Shown here piece by piece: positions 34,372 through 41,986 of a stretch of 60,944 nt of DNA (position 1 is its first letter; each line of letters opens with the position of its first letter). The stretch lies in IMG/VR virus record IMGVR_UViG_3300044699_000154, positions 1 to 60,944 of that record. One strand, written 5' to 3'. The translations under genes were made by a program, and so were the position numbers. Source of the DNA: a virus. Under the pieces are notes generated by a model. It had not been told where the DNA came from and ran no database searches. It saw nothing but the letters and a program-made list of their open reading frames with translations.

Positions 34372-34563
34372 GATCCAATCTAGTAGCTACAGGGTGGCTA
34401 TCGGACCGATGAAAGCCTTATGGCGTCGGCGGCTTGGTCTCAGGTTGGCGAGAGCCAGGATGCTCTAAACTGTGGGGGTACAAGGCCGTGAAGAGGAGTT
34501 GCCGGAGCGGTGCTGCCAGGCACCGCCCCGGCCTAACACCCTGAAGAGGAGGCGTCGCAACCG
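34372..34563 (+). promoter_or_regulatory. structured leader upstream of the ParB-like genes
   Basis: A -10 candidate TAAACT (34468-34473) precedes a hairpin at 34501-34532: GCCGG/CCGGC plus GCGGTGC/GCACCGC with one mismatch and a 6-base loop. GAAGAGGA occurs on both sides of the hairpin (34489 and 34543). The second copy runs into GG and is a strong ribosome site. Between them a tiny frame (GTG at 34488 to TGA) could be a leader peptide. Confidence 0.5.
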
Positions 34564-34599
34564 ATGATACCCGCATGCCCAAATGGGCTGCCAACCTAA
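34564..34599 (+). CDS. possible leader peptide overlapping the ParB-like start
   Basis: ATG 11 bases after GAAGAGGAGG gives MIPACPNGLPT, with its TAA sharing bases with the ATG at 34599 (TAATG). If real it would couple translation of the ParB-like gene to the structured leader. Alternatively a missing base here would fuse it to PKWAANLMRT. Confidence 0.35.
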   Translation: MIPACPNGLPT

Positions 34600-35477
34600 T
34601 GCGTACCATCACCGATCCGATGCGCCTCGTGGACGGCGATGCAATCGCACGTCGGCTGTTGGCCCCGGAAAATATTCAGCGATGGCGCCCGGCGAGCATC
34701 GATGTCGGCGCGCATGAAGGACGCGACGTAGAGGTCGGGGCGCTGCGCCGGTCCATCGACCGCGACGGGTTGATCTCCCCGGTCGTCTGTGGCCCCGATA
34801 GAACACTCATCGACGGCTGGCGCAGGATCCTGGCATGGGGCGACAGGGGCGTCATCGACGTCATCGAGGTCCACGACCTGGCCGAAGCGACGGTAGCCCT
34901 TAAATCCATGTGCGACCGAGAGCGGGCGGAACAGCGGGGGTTAGCCGATCTTATCTTCAAATGCGATCTGCTCCAGGGTCTACCGAGGCCGAAGTCGATC
35001 GATGTCTCGAAAATCCCCCGGGCAAGTCATTATGTTACCGACGTCGGGTCTTTCGTGAGTAATGCGGTCGGCATCCCCAGGTCAAAGTATTATGCGTATT
35101 GTCGGCTGCGCAGCATGGCGCATGGGACCGGCATCCCGGAGGCGGCAAGAGAGCTCGCTCGCCAAAAGATGGCGGAGGCGACTGCGGAGCAATGGGGAGA
35201 AAACAGGCTGAAGAGGGCCATCGGCGCGGTTAAGGCCGCAGCCGATGGAGATACGCCGCCCACGGAAACAGGTGGCATGCAACGCCGAAAACCTGCCGAC
35301 ATGAAATGGCTGCCGAAGGCTGTCTACAGTATCGGCGGCCTCACCGAGGCACTCGTCTTCACCTCACCCATTTCCGGCCTGCCGTCCGAGACGCGTGAAG
35401 AGATGATCGCGGTACTCGGTGCGACGGCGGGCAGGATCGACGACCTCCGGCAGAAACTGGAAGAGGGACGGCCATGA
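34575..35477 (+). CDS. ParB/Srx-domain protein in a reversed island
   Basis: 300 residues from the first ATG, 292 from the TAATG start. Residues about 50-100 (EVGALRRSIDRDGLISPVVC, then RTLIDGWRRILAWGDRGVID) match the ParB N-terminal nuclease-like/CTPase-type fold. The middle (ASHYVTDVGSFVSNAVGIPR, SKYYAYCRLRSMAHGT) could be an HTH, and the end is helical. GC is clearly lower than in the flanking late genes. The stop overlaps the next ATG. Partition is unlikely without a ParA, so DNA modification, regulation or host interference are open. Confidence 0.7.
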   Translation: MPKWAANLMRTITDPMRLVDGDAIARRLLAPENIQRWRPASIDVGAHEGRDVEVGALRRSIDRDGLISPVVCGPDRTLIDGWRRILAWGDRGVIDVIEVHDLAEATVALKSMCDRERAEQRGLADLIFKCDLLQGLPRPKSIDVSKIPRASHYVTDVGSFVSNAVGIPRSKYYAYCRLRSMAHGTGIPEAARELARQKMAEATAEQWGENRLKRAIGAVKAAADGDTPPTETGGMQRRKPADMKWLPKAVYSIGGLTEALVFTSPISGLPSETREEMIAVLGATAGRIDDLRQKLEEGRP

Positions 35478-36280
35478 CGGGCGCAGACTACCCGGAACCG
35501 AAAATCGAGATGCTGGCGGTCGGCTCGATAGCGACCGACCACCAAGTCCAGAGGCACCAAAGTCGCTCGCACATAGAGAAGATCAAGAGCGGCTACAGGC
35601 GCGACGGCATCGGAATCTTAACGCTGAGCCGAAGGGAGGACGGCACGCTCTGGTACATCGATGGCCAGCACCGCGGAACTGCGATGTTCGAACTCGGGCT
35701 GAGTTCCGAGCTCGTGACGTGCGAAGTCTACGAAGGCCTCACTCTCGCCCAAGAGGGTGAACTATTCCTCAAGCTGAACAACTCGAAGAACGTCAGCATC
35801 GTAGACAAGTTCCGCGTACGCGTAACCACCGGGGACCCGGTCGCCGTCGACATGGCGAGAATAGCGGGAAACCACGGACTGAAGATAACCGGCGCATCGG
35901 GCGAGGGCCAGATAGCGGCGATCGCGGCGGCGGAAAGCGTCTACACCGGGCAAGTGGCGGGGAAGAATGGAAGCTACCAGGCGGTTTTCGCCATGACTCT
36001 CTCCGTGCTCATCGAAGCTTTCGGCAGGGAACCGGACGCCATGAGCGGCCAGCTCGTCAGGGGTGTCGGGCTCTTCATCCATAAGTACGGCAAGGTGGTT
36101 GTGCAAAACGGACTCGCGAAGAAGATAGCATCGCATCCGGGCGGCGCCGAAGGGCTCATCGGAGCGGGAAAGAACAATAACTTCAGGCATCGACTGGGTG
36201 GCGTCCACAAAGGAATCTGCTTCGCCGTACTGGACGACTACAACAGGGGCAGGCGGAAAGATACGCTACCCGCCGCTTGA
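35474..36280 (+). CDS. DGQHR/ParB-like protein (DUF6551 type)
   Basis: 268 residues. LAVGSIATDHQVQRHQSRSH, IEKIKSGYRRDGIGILTLSR and WYIDGQHRGTAMFELGLSSE, then LTLAQEGELFLKLNNSKNVS form the DGQHR-type ParB-like domain of DUF6551/DndB-like proteins. A helical C-terminus ends GGVHKGICFAVLDDYNRGRR. Coupled to the ParB-like gene and sharing its lower GC. It ends 30 bases from the oppositely read terminase. Precise role unknown. Confidence 0.7.
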   Translation: MTGADYPEPKIEMLAVGSIATDHQVQRHQSRSHIEKIKSGYRRDGIGILTLSRREDGTLWYIDGQHRGTAMFELGLSSELVTCEVYEGLTLAQEGELFLKLNNSKNVSIVDKFRVRVTTGDPVAVDMARIAGNHGLKITGASGEGQIAAIAAAESVYTGQVAGKNGSYQAVFAMTLSVLIEAFGREPDAMSGQLVRGVGLFIHKYGKVVVQNGLAKKIASHPGGAEGLIGAGKNNNFRHRLGGVHKGICFAVLDDYNRGRRKDTLPAA

Positions 36281-36309
36281 CGGGAAGCACCTGATGCGCG
36301 CGAGCGATC

Positions 36310-37854
36310 TTACCGCCGGGAGAGCCGCCGGTCCTCGACCTGCCGCCGCTGCACGATCGCCCCCAGCCCGAGCAGATGCGTCAGCACCGTCACGTTGGCG
36401 TCCAGCCGGTCGGGAGAGTCGTCCTCGCCCGCCCAGGTGCACATCTCGTTCTCGAGTTTCGGCAGGCCCGGGGCCAGATGCCACACGGTGCCGCCGGTCG
36501 TCTTCTGATCGCCCTCGTAGCGGGCCGCGACCGGTTCGGCGCGGATCCGCTTGTTGTCCCGGGCGTGCACGGAGACGATCGGCGGGCACGCCCGCCCGTG
36601 CGTGCGTCCCTCCGACGCGAGCTGCCGCCACGCGATCCGGATGGTCTGGGCGCACATCTCGCCACCCTGGTTCGCCTCGACCACCACGACGTGCGCCCCC
36701 CAGTCGAGGACGGCGAGGCACACGGCGCGACCCCAGCCGGCGGGGGTGTCGTGCACGGTCCTGTCGTCGAGGACCACGGCGTGGTCGGAACGCTCGCCGG
36801 CCAGCCGCCCGGCCACGATGATGCCGGTGTTGTCGGCCTGCTCGCCGGAGGTGACGGCCGGGTCGACGCCCACGCCGATGAGCGCGATCGGCCCGTGCTG
36901 GGCGGGGGTGCACCACTTGTACCAGGCCCGTTTGATGATGACGCCTTCGGCCGTGCTGGGGCGCTGCTGGAACTGGCACTCCCACACCCGGCCGCCGACG
37001 TTGCGCCTCGTGCGGGCGACCTGTTCGGGGGTGTACCGCTCGGGCCAGAGGATCTGCCCCGGCTTGCGGCCCAACGGGTCGGGCGCGGGCTTCCCCTCCC
37101 GGTCGGTTCCGGTGGCCACCTCGGGGATGTCGACGACTTCCCACTTTTCGGCCTGCTCGCCCGCCTCCTCCATCTCGGCGAGCAGGCGGCCCACGAGGTC
37201 GTCGAGGTGGACGCGCTGCTGTACGACGATCACGGCGGCGCCGGGTTCCAGCCGGGTTAGGGCGGTGGACTGCCACCACTCCCAGCAGGTCTCTCGGATG
37301 GTCTTGGAGTCGGCCTCCTTGCCGGCCTTAATCGGGTCGTCTATGAGGAGCAGGTCGGCGCCGCGCCCGGTGAGCGGCCCGCCGGTCCCCAGGGTGAACA
37401 TGCCGCCGCCCGTGGTCAGGTCGAAGCGGTTGGCGGCGTGGCTGCCCCGTTCCAGGGTGAGCCCCAGCCCGGGATGAGTCTTGATCATGTCTCGGACCCA
37501 CCGGCCGTGGCCCTCGGCGAGCTCGGCGCCGTAGGACACGCCGACCACGCGGTGTTTCGGGTGCCGCCGGAGCCACCACAGCGGACCCCAGCGCAGGACG
37601 CGCTCGCTCTTGCCCCGTCGCGGGCTGATGGTGACGATGACGCGGTCGATCTCACCGGCGTCTATGCGCCGGTACACCCGGTCGAGCAGGTCGAGGTGTC
37701 TGCCGGGCCTGACGGCGGGTCCCCACAGCCGGCGGGCGAGGTCGCCGGGGCTGGCGTCGTCGGGGCTCGGCCGCTTAAGCCCGCCCTCGGCGGGTGCCTG
37801 GATCGTGTTCGACAACCATTCCAGCGGGTCCAGAACGGGTGTCGTCAGGCTCAT
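36310..37854 (-). CDS. terL: terminase large subunit
   Basis: 514 residues, uninterrupted. VIVTISPRRGKSERVLRWGP holds the ATP-binding Walker A (residues about 70-80), GADLLLIDDPIKAGKEADSK the Walker B, and VWECQFQQRPSTAEG a conserved linker. The nuclease part begins LIGVGVDPAVTSGEQADNTG with RNase H-like Asp, then VVVEANQGGEMCAQTIRIAW. It cuts and pumps DNA into the procapsid through the portal. The start overlaps the small terminase stop. Confidence 0.93.
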   Translation of the reverse strand: MSLTTPVLDPLEWLSNTIQAPAEGGLKRPSPDDASPGDLARRLWGPAVRPGRHLDLLDRVYRRIDAGEIDRVIVTISPRRGKSERVLRWGPLWWLRRHPKHRVVGVSYGAELAEGHGRWVRDMIKTHPGLGLTLERGSHAANRFDLTTGGGMFTLGTGGPLTGRGADLLLIDDPIKAGKEADSKTIRETCWEWWQSTALTRLEPGAAVIVVQQRVHLDDLVGRLLAEMEEAGEQAEKWEVVDIPEVATGTDREGKPAPDPLGRKPGQILWPERYTPEQVARTRRNVGGRVWECQFQQRPSTAEGVIIKRAWYKWCTPAQHGPIALIGVGVDPAVTSGEQADNTGIIVAGRLAGERSDHAVVLDDRTVHDTPAGWGRAVCLAVLDWGAHVVVVEANQGGEMCAQTIRIAWRQLASEGRTHGRACPPIVSVHARDNKRIRAEPVAARYEGDQKTTGGTVWHLAPGLPKLENEMCTWAGEDDSPDRLDANVTVLTHLLGLGAIVQRRQVEDRRLSRR

Positions 37855-38351
37855 TCGTTCATGATTGCCTGTGGTTCGGCCGTGACCTGCCTGATCTGAT
37901 CTACGATGATCGCCCTTACGTCTGGCGCATCCGGATCATGCCCGAGGGCGGCGAGCACGCCGCGGAGGACCGCGAGGACCCGTTCGCCCCGCATCTGGTT
38001 CGTCATTCGGTCCTGCTCGAGCAGGACGGAGACATGGTTACTGATCGAGGGGAACGTCGACAGCGCCGCCCTGGCCGCGTTGATCCTGACGTTCGGGTTT
38101 TCGTCTTCGAGGGTTCCGTCGAGGGCATCGACTGCGCGGCGAGCGGTATGGCCGAGAGCTATGACCGTCTCGGTGAGAATCTCGCGGCGCGCGGCTTCCA
38201 GTGCGGCGGCGAAGTCCGGTTCTCTACGCCAGTTCCTGATGGTCCTTCCGGCGACACCCACGACTTCGCCTGCCGCTTCGGTCGACATGCCCTGGGCCAA
38301 GGCAACGACCGCTCGCGTGCGTTGATCCTCCATGCTGGAAGATTTTGGCAA
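37851..38351 (-). CDS. terS: terminase small subunit
   Basis: 166 residues. RAVVALAQGMSTEAAGEVVG, then VAGRTIRNWRREPDFAAALE, is a helix-turn-helix as in phBC6A51-like small terminases. Helices for oligomer formation follow (ALGHTARRAVDALDGTLEDE, ISNHVSVLLEQDRM). The coding region shares four bases with the large subunit start. It recognises the packaging site. Confidence 0.8.
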   Translation of the reverse strand: MPKSSSMEDQRTRAVVALAQGMSTEAAGEVVGVAGRTIRNWRREPDFAAALEAARREILTETVIALGHTARRAVDALDGTLEDENPNVRINAARAALSTFPSISNHVSVLLEQDRMTNQMRGERVLAVLRGVLAALGHDPDAPDVRAIIVDQIRQVTAEPQAIMNE

Positions 38352-38384
38352 TTTTTGGCACTCGGTGGAAACTCCTTCGGTTCA

Positions 38385-38990
38385 TCATGCCCGCCGATCA
38401 ATCGGCGACAGCACCGCCTCGATCTCCTCCGCCGTGTAGACGACCTCGGCGGTGGCGCAGGGCCAGTCCGCCGATCCGTCGCCGACGGGCGGCGAGCAGG
38501 CGTGGCACTCGTAGACCCCGATCTCGGCGTTCCCGCTCTTGACGCGGCCGGCGAGCTGGGGCGCGTGGAGCTCGCGGACCGCCGTCCGCTCGGCGCGCAA
38601 CTTGTCGATCTCTGCGTGCAGGTCGGCGCGGTTGCGGGCGCCGATCGCGGCGCCGGACTGCTCCACGGCCAGATCCGCGGCGAGTCGCCGCACCTCGACC
38701 ACCAACGCGGGGACGTCCGATCTCGCGGCTGCGACGAACTCCCTGTCGGCGTCCTCGCGGACGTACTCCACGACCTGGTCGAGCTCGTGGAACTCGGGAC
38801 CGTGGACCACCGACATGCCGTCGGTCTGCCACGGCCCGTCGGTGGCCGCGTCCGCGCGGGCCTGGATCGCGTCGAGTGCGGCGGCGTCGAGGCTGCTCGT
38901 GTCGCACCCGCGTTCCCGGTCGGTGTGCTCGCCGAGCGCTCGGCGGACGCGGTCGAGCCAGGCGGCGGTGTCGGTCACCTTGTCAGTCAC
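38385..38990 (-). CDS. Ea22-like phage protein
   Basis: 201 residues. LDAAALDAIQARADAATDGP, then REFVAAARSDVPALVVEVRR, is the signature of Ead/Ea22-like proteins, and GNAEIGVYECHACSPPVGDG adds a small Cys pair. The role of this family is not settled. First gene after the late packaging block in the early cluster. Confidence 0.65.
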   Translation of the reverse strand: MTDKVTDTAAWLDRVRRALGEHTDRERGCDTSSLDAAALDAIQARADAATDGPWQTDGMSVVHGPEFHELDQVVEYVREDADREFVAAARSDVPALVVEVRRLAADLAVEQSGAAIGARNRADLHAEIDKLRAERTAVRELHAPQLAGRVKSGNAEIGVYECHACSPPVGDGSADWPCATAEVVYTAEEIEAVLSPIDRRA

Positions 38991-39283
38991 TGCGGGTTTC
39001 CCCCATCTGCTCGTGGGCTATTGCCTGCCTGATTTTCAACATCATCGGAGGGTGGTTTCAAAAATCCCACCTCTTCCGAGACCGCATGCGGTCCGGTAGC
39101 GGTCACGACATGCTCCGGATAGTGCTCGGCGTAGGCCACCCTCAGCGCCTCGTCTCGGCTCATCCCGACGCTGCGGAGCGTGGCGACGGTGTCGAGGTAG
39201 GCACGGAACCGCCGGACCTCCGCCGCGTCGCCCGGGTGGAGCCGGTCCAGTGGGGCGCCGGTCCCGCACCGGCCCGGGGGCAT
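38987..39283 (-). CDS. small early protein
   Basis: 98 residues from an ATG that overlaps the upstream stop. MPPGRCGTGAPLDRLHPGDA, EVRRFRAYLDTVATLRSVGM, SRDEALRVAYAEHYPEHVVT. Helical centre, acidic end. Not recognised. Confidence 0.6.
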   Translation of the reverse strand: MPPGRCGTGAPLDRLHPGDAAEVRRFRAYLDTVATLRSVGMSRDEALRVAYAEHYPEHVVTATGPHAVSEEVGFLKPPSDDVENQAGNSPRADGGNPQ

Positions 39284-39461
39284 CACGGCCCCACCTCCGC
39301 AGCCTCGTCCGCGGGAGCCCGAGCGCGGCGAGAACCTCCGCGCGTTCTTCCGGGTCTGCGACGCGCCGCCGGACGAGGCGTGCGGCGAGCCTGGCCTCCT
39401 CGGCGCGGCTGGTGGGCGTGCCGGGGGTGGCGAGGTGCTCGGCGGGCGGCAGGTCAGGCAT
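39283..39461 (-). CDS. small early protein, frame broken once
   Basis: MPDLPPAEHLATPGTPTSRA, EEARLAARLVRRRVADPEER, AEVLAALGLP, then with one G added near 39315 ADEAAEVGP and a stop that overlaps the next ATG. About 59 residues, helical. The neat fit of the shifted end supports the correction. Confidence 0.55.
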
Positions 39462-39717
39462 CGGCCCGCGCCGTCGCCTCCGCGACTCCCTCGTCGATGG
39501 AGTAGTCGACCGCGCACAGGTCCACGTCCGCGTACCACCGCGCCGCCAGGTGCGAGCAGACCGCCGGGGCGTACGGGTGCAGGCCCACGTGAACCGCCTC
39601 CCGCGCCTCCGCCTCGTGGGTGGCGCACACCAGGCTGTTGTGGACGTCGAGATCCCAGATCACGTGCGTGACCGCCAGGACGCCGCCAGGGGGGCGGCGG
39701 CGGTCCAGCGTCCGCAC
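39454..39717 (-). CDS. small early protein with Cys and His
   Basis: 87 residues; a start at the later GTG reading VIWDLDVHN is also possible. VIWDLDVHNSLVCATHEAEA, REAVHVGLHPYAPAVCSHLA, ARWYADVDLCAVDYSIDEGV contain several Cys/His that may bind metal. Overlaps the following gene slightly. Unknown. Confidence 0.6.
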   Translation of the reverse strand: MRTLDRRRPPGGVLAVTHVIWDLDVHNSLVCATHEAEAREAVHVGLHPYAPAVCSHLAARWYADVDLCAVDYSIDEGVAEATARADA

Positions 39718-39751
39718 ACGCCGGGCGGGGCCGCCTCGTCGGGGCAGCCGT

Positions 39752-39988
39752 TCACGCTGCCGCCCGTCGGCGGTCCCGGACGGGCGCCTGCGCGACGTCC
39801 CCCAGGTCCAGCGCGAGCTGGACCGCGGCGGCGACGCGGCCCGGGTGGGCGGCCAGGACGCGGCGGGCGCAGGTCGGACCCATCTTGAGTTCGCGGGAGA
39901 TCGGGTCGGTGAGCCAGGAGATCCGGCCCCGCACGGCGCAGGCTGTACAGCGCACGGGTTCGACTTCTCGTTCCATTTCCATTTCCAT
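39752..39988 (-). CDS. DUF6011-like small zinc protein with a triple ATG start
   Basis: 78 residues. The start is three repeats of ATGGAA (MEMEME), so any of three ATG could be used. PVRCTACAVRGRISWLTDPI, then RELKMGPTCARRVLAAHPGR, has CxxC and a later MGPTCARRV, the DUF6011 pattern also seen in the gene at 1141-1504. Possibly a modulator of host or phage nucleic-acid enzymes; unknown. Confidence 0.65.
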   Translation of the reverse strand: MEMEMEREVEPVRCTACAVRGRISWLTDPISRELKMGPTCARRVLAAHPGRVAAAVQLALDLGDVAQAPVRDRRRAAA

Positions 39989-39991
39989 TCC

Positions 39992-40105
39992 TCACCATCC
40001 CGCGTCGCACAGGCACATTTCCGCGTCGCACCCGCGGCAGTCGGGGTTCCACCCGTCGTGCACCCGCCGGACGAGTGCGCGCAGGAGGCGGAGGAGGATG
40101 CTCAT
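39992..40105 (-). CDS. very small cysteine-rich protein
   Basis: 37 residues: MSILLRLLRALVRRVHDGWN, PDCRGCDAEMCLCDAGW. CxxC and CxC pairs may bind zinc, with a basic amphipathic helix at the start. It begins right after the previous stop. Confidence 0.6.
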   Translation of the reverse strand: MSILLRLLRALVRRVHDGWNPDCRGCDAEMCLCDAGW

Positions 40106-40525
40106 TCAGATCGTCCCGAGGTAGCCGAAGTCGGGTAGGGCGTTGATTCCATCCGCTCTCCCCCACAAATGCAACGCGTTGGCGTGGATGTTCACGTGCC
40201 TCCCGGGCGGGGCGAACACCTGGTAAGCCCAGCGATCACCGAAGACGGCGGCGTGCAGGGCCTTCAGTTCGTCGTAGGTGGGCGTCCTGCCGTCCCTGTT
40301 CGCGATCGAGGCGTGCACCCATTCGACGTCCGGGGTCTCCGGGTGCGGGGCGGTCGAGGCGATGACGGAGAGCCCGGATGCCGGGTGGACGAGGGAGACG
40401 TCGTAGGGGATGCCGATGACGCTCATGTCGGCGTGGCGCCATCCGTTGCCGATGTCGCGTTCGAGGCTGCGACGGGCTTTCGCCTCCATTGGGTGCTCGG
40501 CAGTCCTCGCGGTTTTCACGGTCAA
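40106..40525 (-). CDS. DUF7694-like protein
   Basis: 139 residues; a start at the internal MEAKARR is possible. GWRHADMSVIGIPYDVSLVH, RTPTYDELKALHAAVFGDRW, YQVFAPPGRHVNIHANALHL and a closing WGRADG, LPDFGYLGTI are typical of the small phage domain I know as DUF7694. Biochemical role unknown. Confidence 0.65.
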   Translation of the reverse strand: MTVKTARTAEHPMEAKARRSLERDIGNGWRHADMSVIGIPYDVSLVHPASGLSVIASTAPHPETPDVEWVHASIANRDGRTPTYDELKALHAAVFGDRWAYQVFAPPGRHVNIHANALHLWGRADGINALPDFGYLGTI

Positions 40526-40791
40526 CCTCCGGGTCTGTTGGCGCTCAAGTGCGCGGGTGTCGCCGTGCCCGTCCCGGGCGGGATGTACGTCGCCATCCCG
40601 GGTTTACGCGGGTGTGCGGGGACGGTGACGCCGAGCCGTTGTGCCGCGCGCCGTTGCGCCCTGTTGCCCGTCGGGTCGGGGTCGGCCGGCGGGGGTGCGG
40701 CGTGGCGTTCGCCGCCGCTGCGGCTGCCGTGCCGGCGGGGCTGGCGCCACGGGTCGGCATGGCCGAAACGCAGGCGGCGGGTGGTGCTCAC
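40522..40791 (-). CDS. small basic early protein
   Basis: 89 residues, GTG start inside the previous stop. TTRRLRFGHADPWRQPRRHG is Arg-rich, followed by GNRAQRRAAQRLGVTVPAHP. Highly basic, without clear domains. May bind nucleic acid. Confidence 0.5.
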   Translation of the reverse strand: MSTTRRLRFGHADPWRQPRRHGSRSGGERHAAPPPADPDPTGNRAQRRAAQRLGVTVPAHPRKPGMATYIPPGTGTATPAHLSANRPGG

Positions 40792-40958
40792 CTCGGCTCC
40801 TCGTTCTTGACCACGTATACACCGAGGGCTCCCAGGAGCGAGACGATGACCGTTATGAGATCCCTCGCGGCCGGGTACTGCTCGGGAGTGAGGAATATCG
40901 CCGCGCACGTGAGGGCGGCGGCGATCAGGGCGGTGATGAACTTCCTGTACTTGCTCAC
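40788..40958 (-). CDS. holin-like two-segment membrane protein
   Basis: 56 residues: VSKYRKFITALIAAALTCAA, IFLTPEQYPAARDLITVIVS, LLGALGVYVVKNEEPR. Two membrane segments joined by a short acidic loop, with basic N- and charged C-ends, match small actinophage holins. It lies in the early cluster far from the endolysin, so either lysis control is split or this is a different membrane protein. Confidence 0.6.
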   Translation of the reverse strand: MSKYRKFITALIAAALTCAAIFLTPEQYPAARDLITVIVSLLGALGVYVVKNEEPR

Positions 40959-40959
40959 G

Positions 40960-41403
40960 TCAATCTCGCTTTCGTTTGGTCGTGCATTCGCCGCCGTCCG
41001 CGGCGCTGGCGTCCACCAGTCCGGCGATGTACGCGGCGCGGGCGAGCGCATGGGCCGCGGCCTGCCACGCGTCGACCTCGCCCGCCCGCCGGCCGCCGCC
41101 CTTCGGCTTCGGGCCGACGATCGCCGCCGCGACCGTCCGCCCGCCGAAGCGGGCCTCCCAGTACCAGAGCCGGGTCGGGCGGCCGGTGTCCTCGGCGACG
41201 TGGCGCCGGACGACGATCGGCTGGTCCGTGCCGGCGGCGGCGTCCGCGCGTTCGGTGACCGCCTTCTCGGAGAGCTCCGTGGGTTTGCTCCCGGTGAAGG
41301 CGTGGCAGTTGCCGCAGTAGCCGTGCTTCGCGTCGTCGGGGTGGTGGGACGTCATGCCGCAGTCCGGGCAGGTGAACGATGTCGGCGCGGCGGTATCGGT
41401 CAC
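40960..41403 (-). CDS. zinc-ribbon early protein
   Basis: 147 residues from GTG. TSFTCPDCGMTSHHPDDAKH and GYCGNCHAFTG form a four-Cys zinc ribbon. TRLWYWEARFGGRTVAAAIV and AWQAAAHALARAAYIAGLVD follow. Probably nucleic-acid or protein binding; function unknown. Confidence 0.65.
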   Translation of the reverse strand: MTDTAAPTSFTCPDCGMTSHHPDDAKHGYCGNCHAFTGSKPTELSEKAVTERADAAAGTDQPIVVRRHVAEDTGRPTRLWYWEARFGGRTVAAAIVGPKPKGGGRRAGEVDAWQAAAHALARAAYIAGLVDASAADGGECTTKRKRD

Positions 41404-41597
41404 GATGTCACTCTCGCTTTCGTCTTTGCCTGGCTGGTCAGGTGCCATTTGCGGCACGCCTCGCACTTGTACACGCGTATCGGCCCCTTGCCGCGGTGTG
41501 CGGCCAGCCGGGCTGCGGCACCGAGCGCGCGCTTGCGTTTCCCGTAGCAGACCTTGCGGGCGAGCGGGCAGACCTGCGCGATGTTCTCGCGGCTCAC
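41400..41597 (-). CDS. small zinc-binding early protein
   Basis: 65 residues, GTG start. VCPLARKVCYGKRKRALGAA and RVYKCEACRKWHLTSQAKTK carry two Cys pairs with a basic helix between. Resembles small phage zinc proteins that contact nucleic acid. The stop overlaps the next GTG. Confidence 0.65.
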   Translation of the reverse strand: MSRENIAQVCPLARKVCYGKRKRALGAAARLAAHRGKGPIRVYKCEACRKWHLTSQAKTKARVTS

Positions 41598-41986
41598 CGC
41601 GCGCCCTCCCGTCTCCACGCCTCCGCGCAGCATTCGACGATCACACGCCTGATCGGGGAGTCGTTGTATTTACCCTGCCATTCCCGGGGCGGGATGAACC
41701 CGTTCCACTGCCGTGGATCGACGAGCTTGTGCGCCCGCGCTATCAGTGCGGCGAGGTCGGGGTGGCGCAGCATGGCGCGTGCTCGGCCCCCGTTGCCCTC
41801 ACCGGCCGCGAACGCGTAGGCCTCGCGTTCGGTCTGGATCGGGACGACGTGCCGCTCGGCGTCGCTTTCCTGCCGTTGTCGGCGACGTTCCGCGATCCTT
41901 TGCAGGTCGATGATGTTGGATGACTGGTAGCCCGGCGGGGGGCCGAGTACGTAGGGGTTGGCTTCGGTCTGGTCGATGGTCGTCAC
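41594..41986 (-). CDS. early protein downstream of the initiator
   Basis: 130 residues, GTG start overlapping the initiator stop. YVLGPPPGYQSSNIIDLQRI, AERRRQRQESDAERHVVPIQ, HPDLAALIARAHKLVDPRQW, RRVIVECCAEAWRREGAR. Coupling to the initiator suggests a helper in replication (for example a helicase-loading partner), but no motif shows this. Confidence 0.6.
   Translation of the reverse strand: MTTIDQTEANPYVLGPPPGYQSSNIIDLQRIAERRRQRQESDAERHVVPIQTEREAYAFAAGEGNGGRARAMLRHPDLAALIARAHKLVDPRQWNGFIPPREWQGKYNDSPIRRVIVECCAEAWRREGAR

Noticed and set aside
34575-36280. ParB-like genes as a plasmid-type partition system
   Set aside because: No ParA-type ATPase and no centromere-like repeats are seen, and the phage has an integrase.
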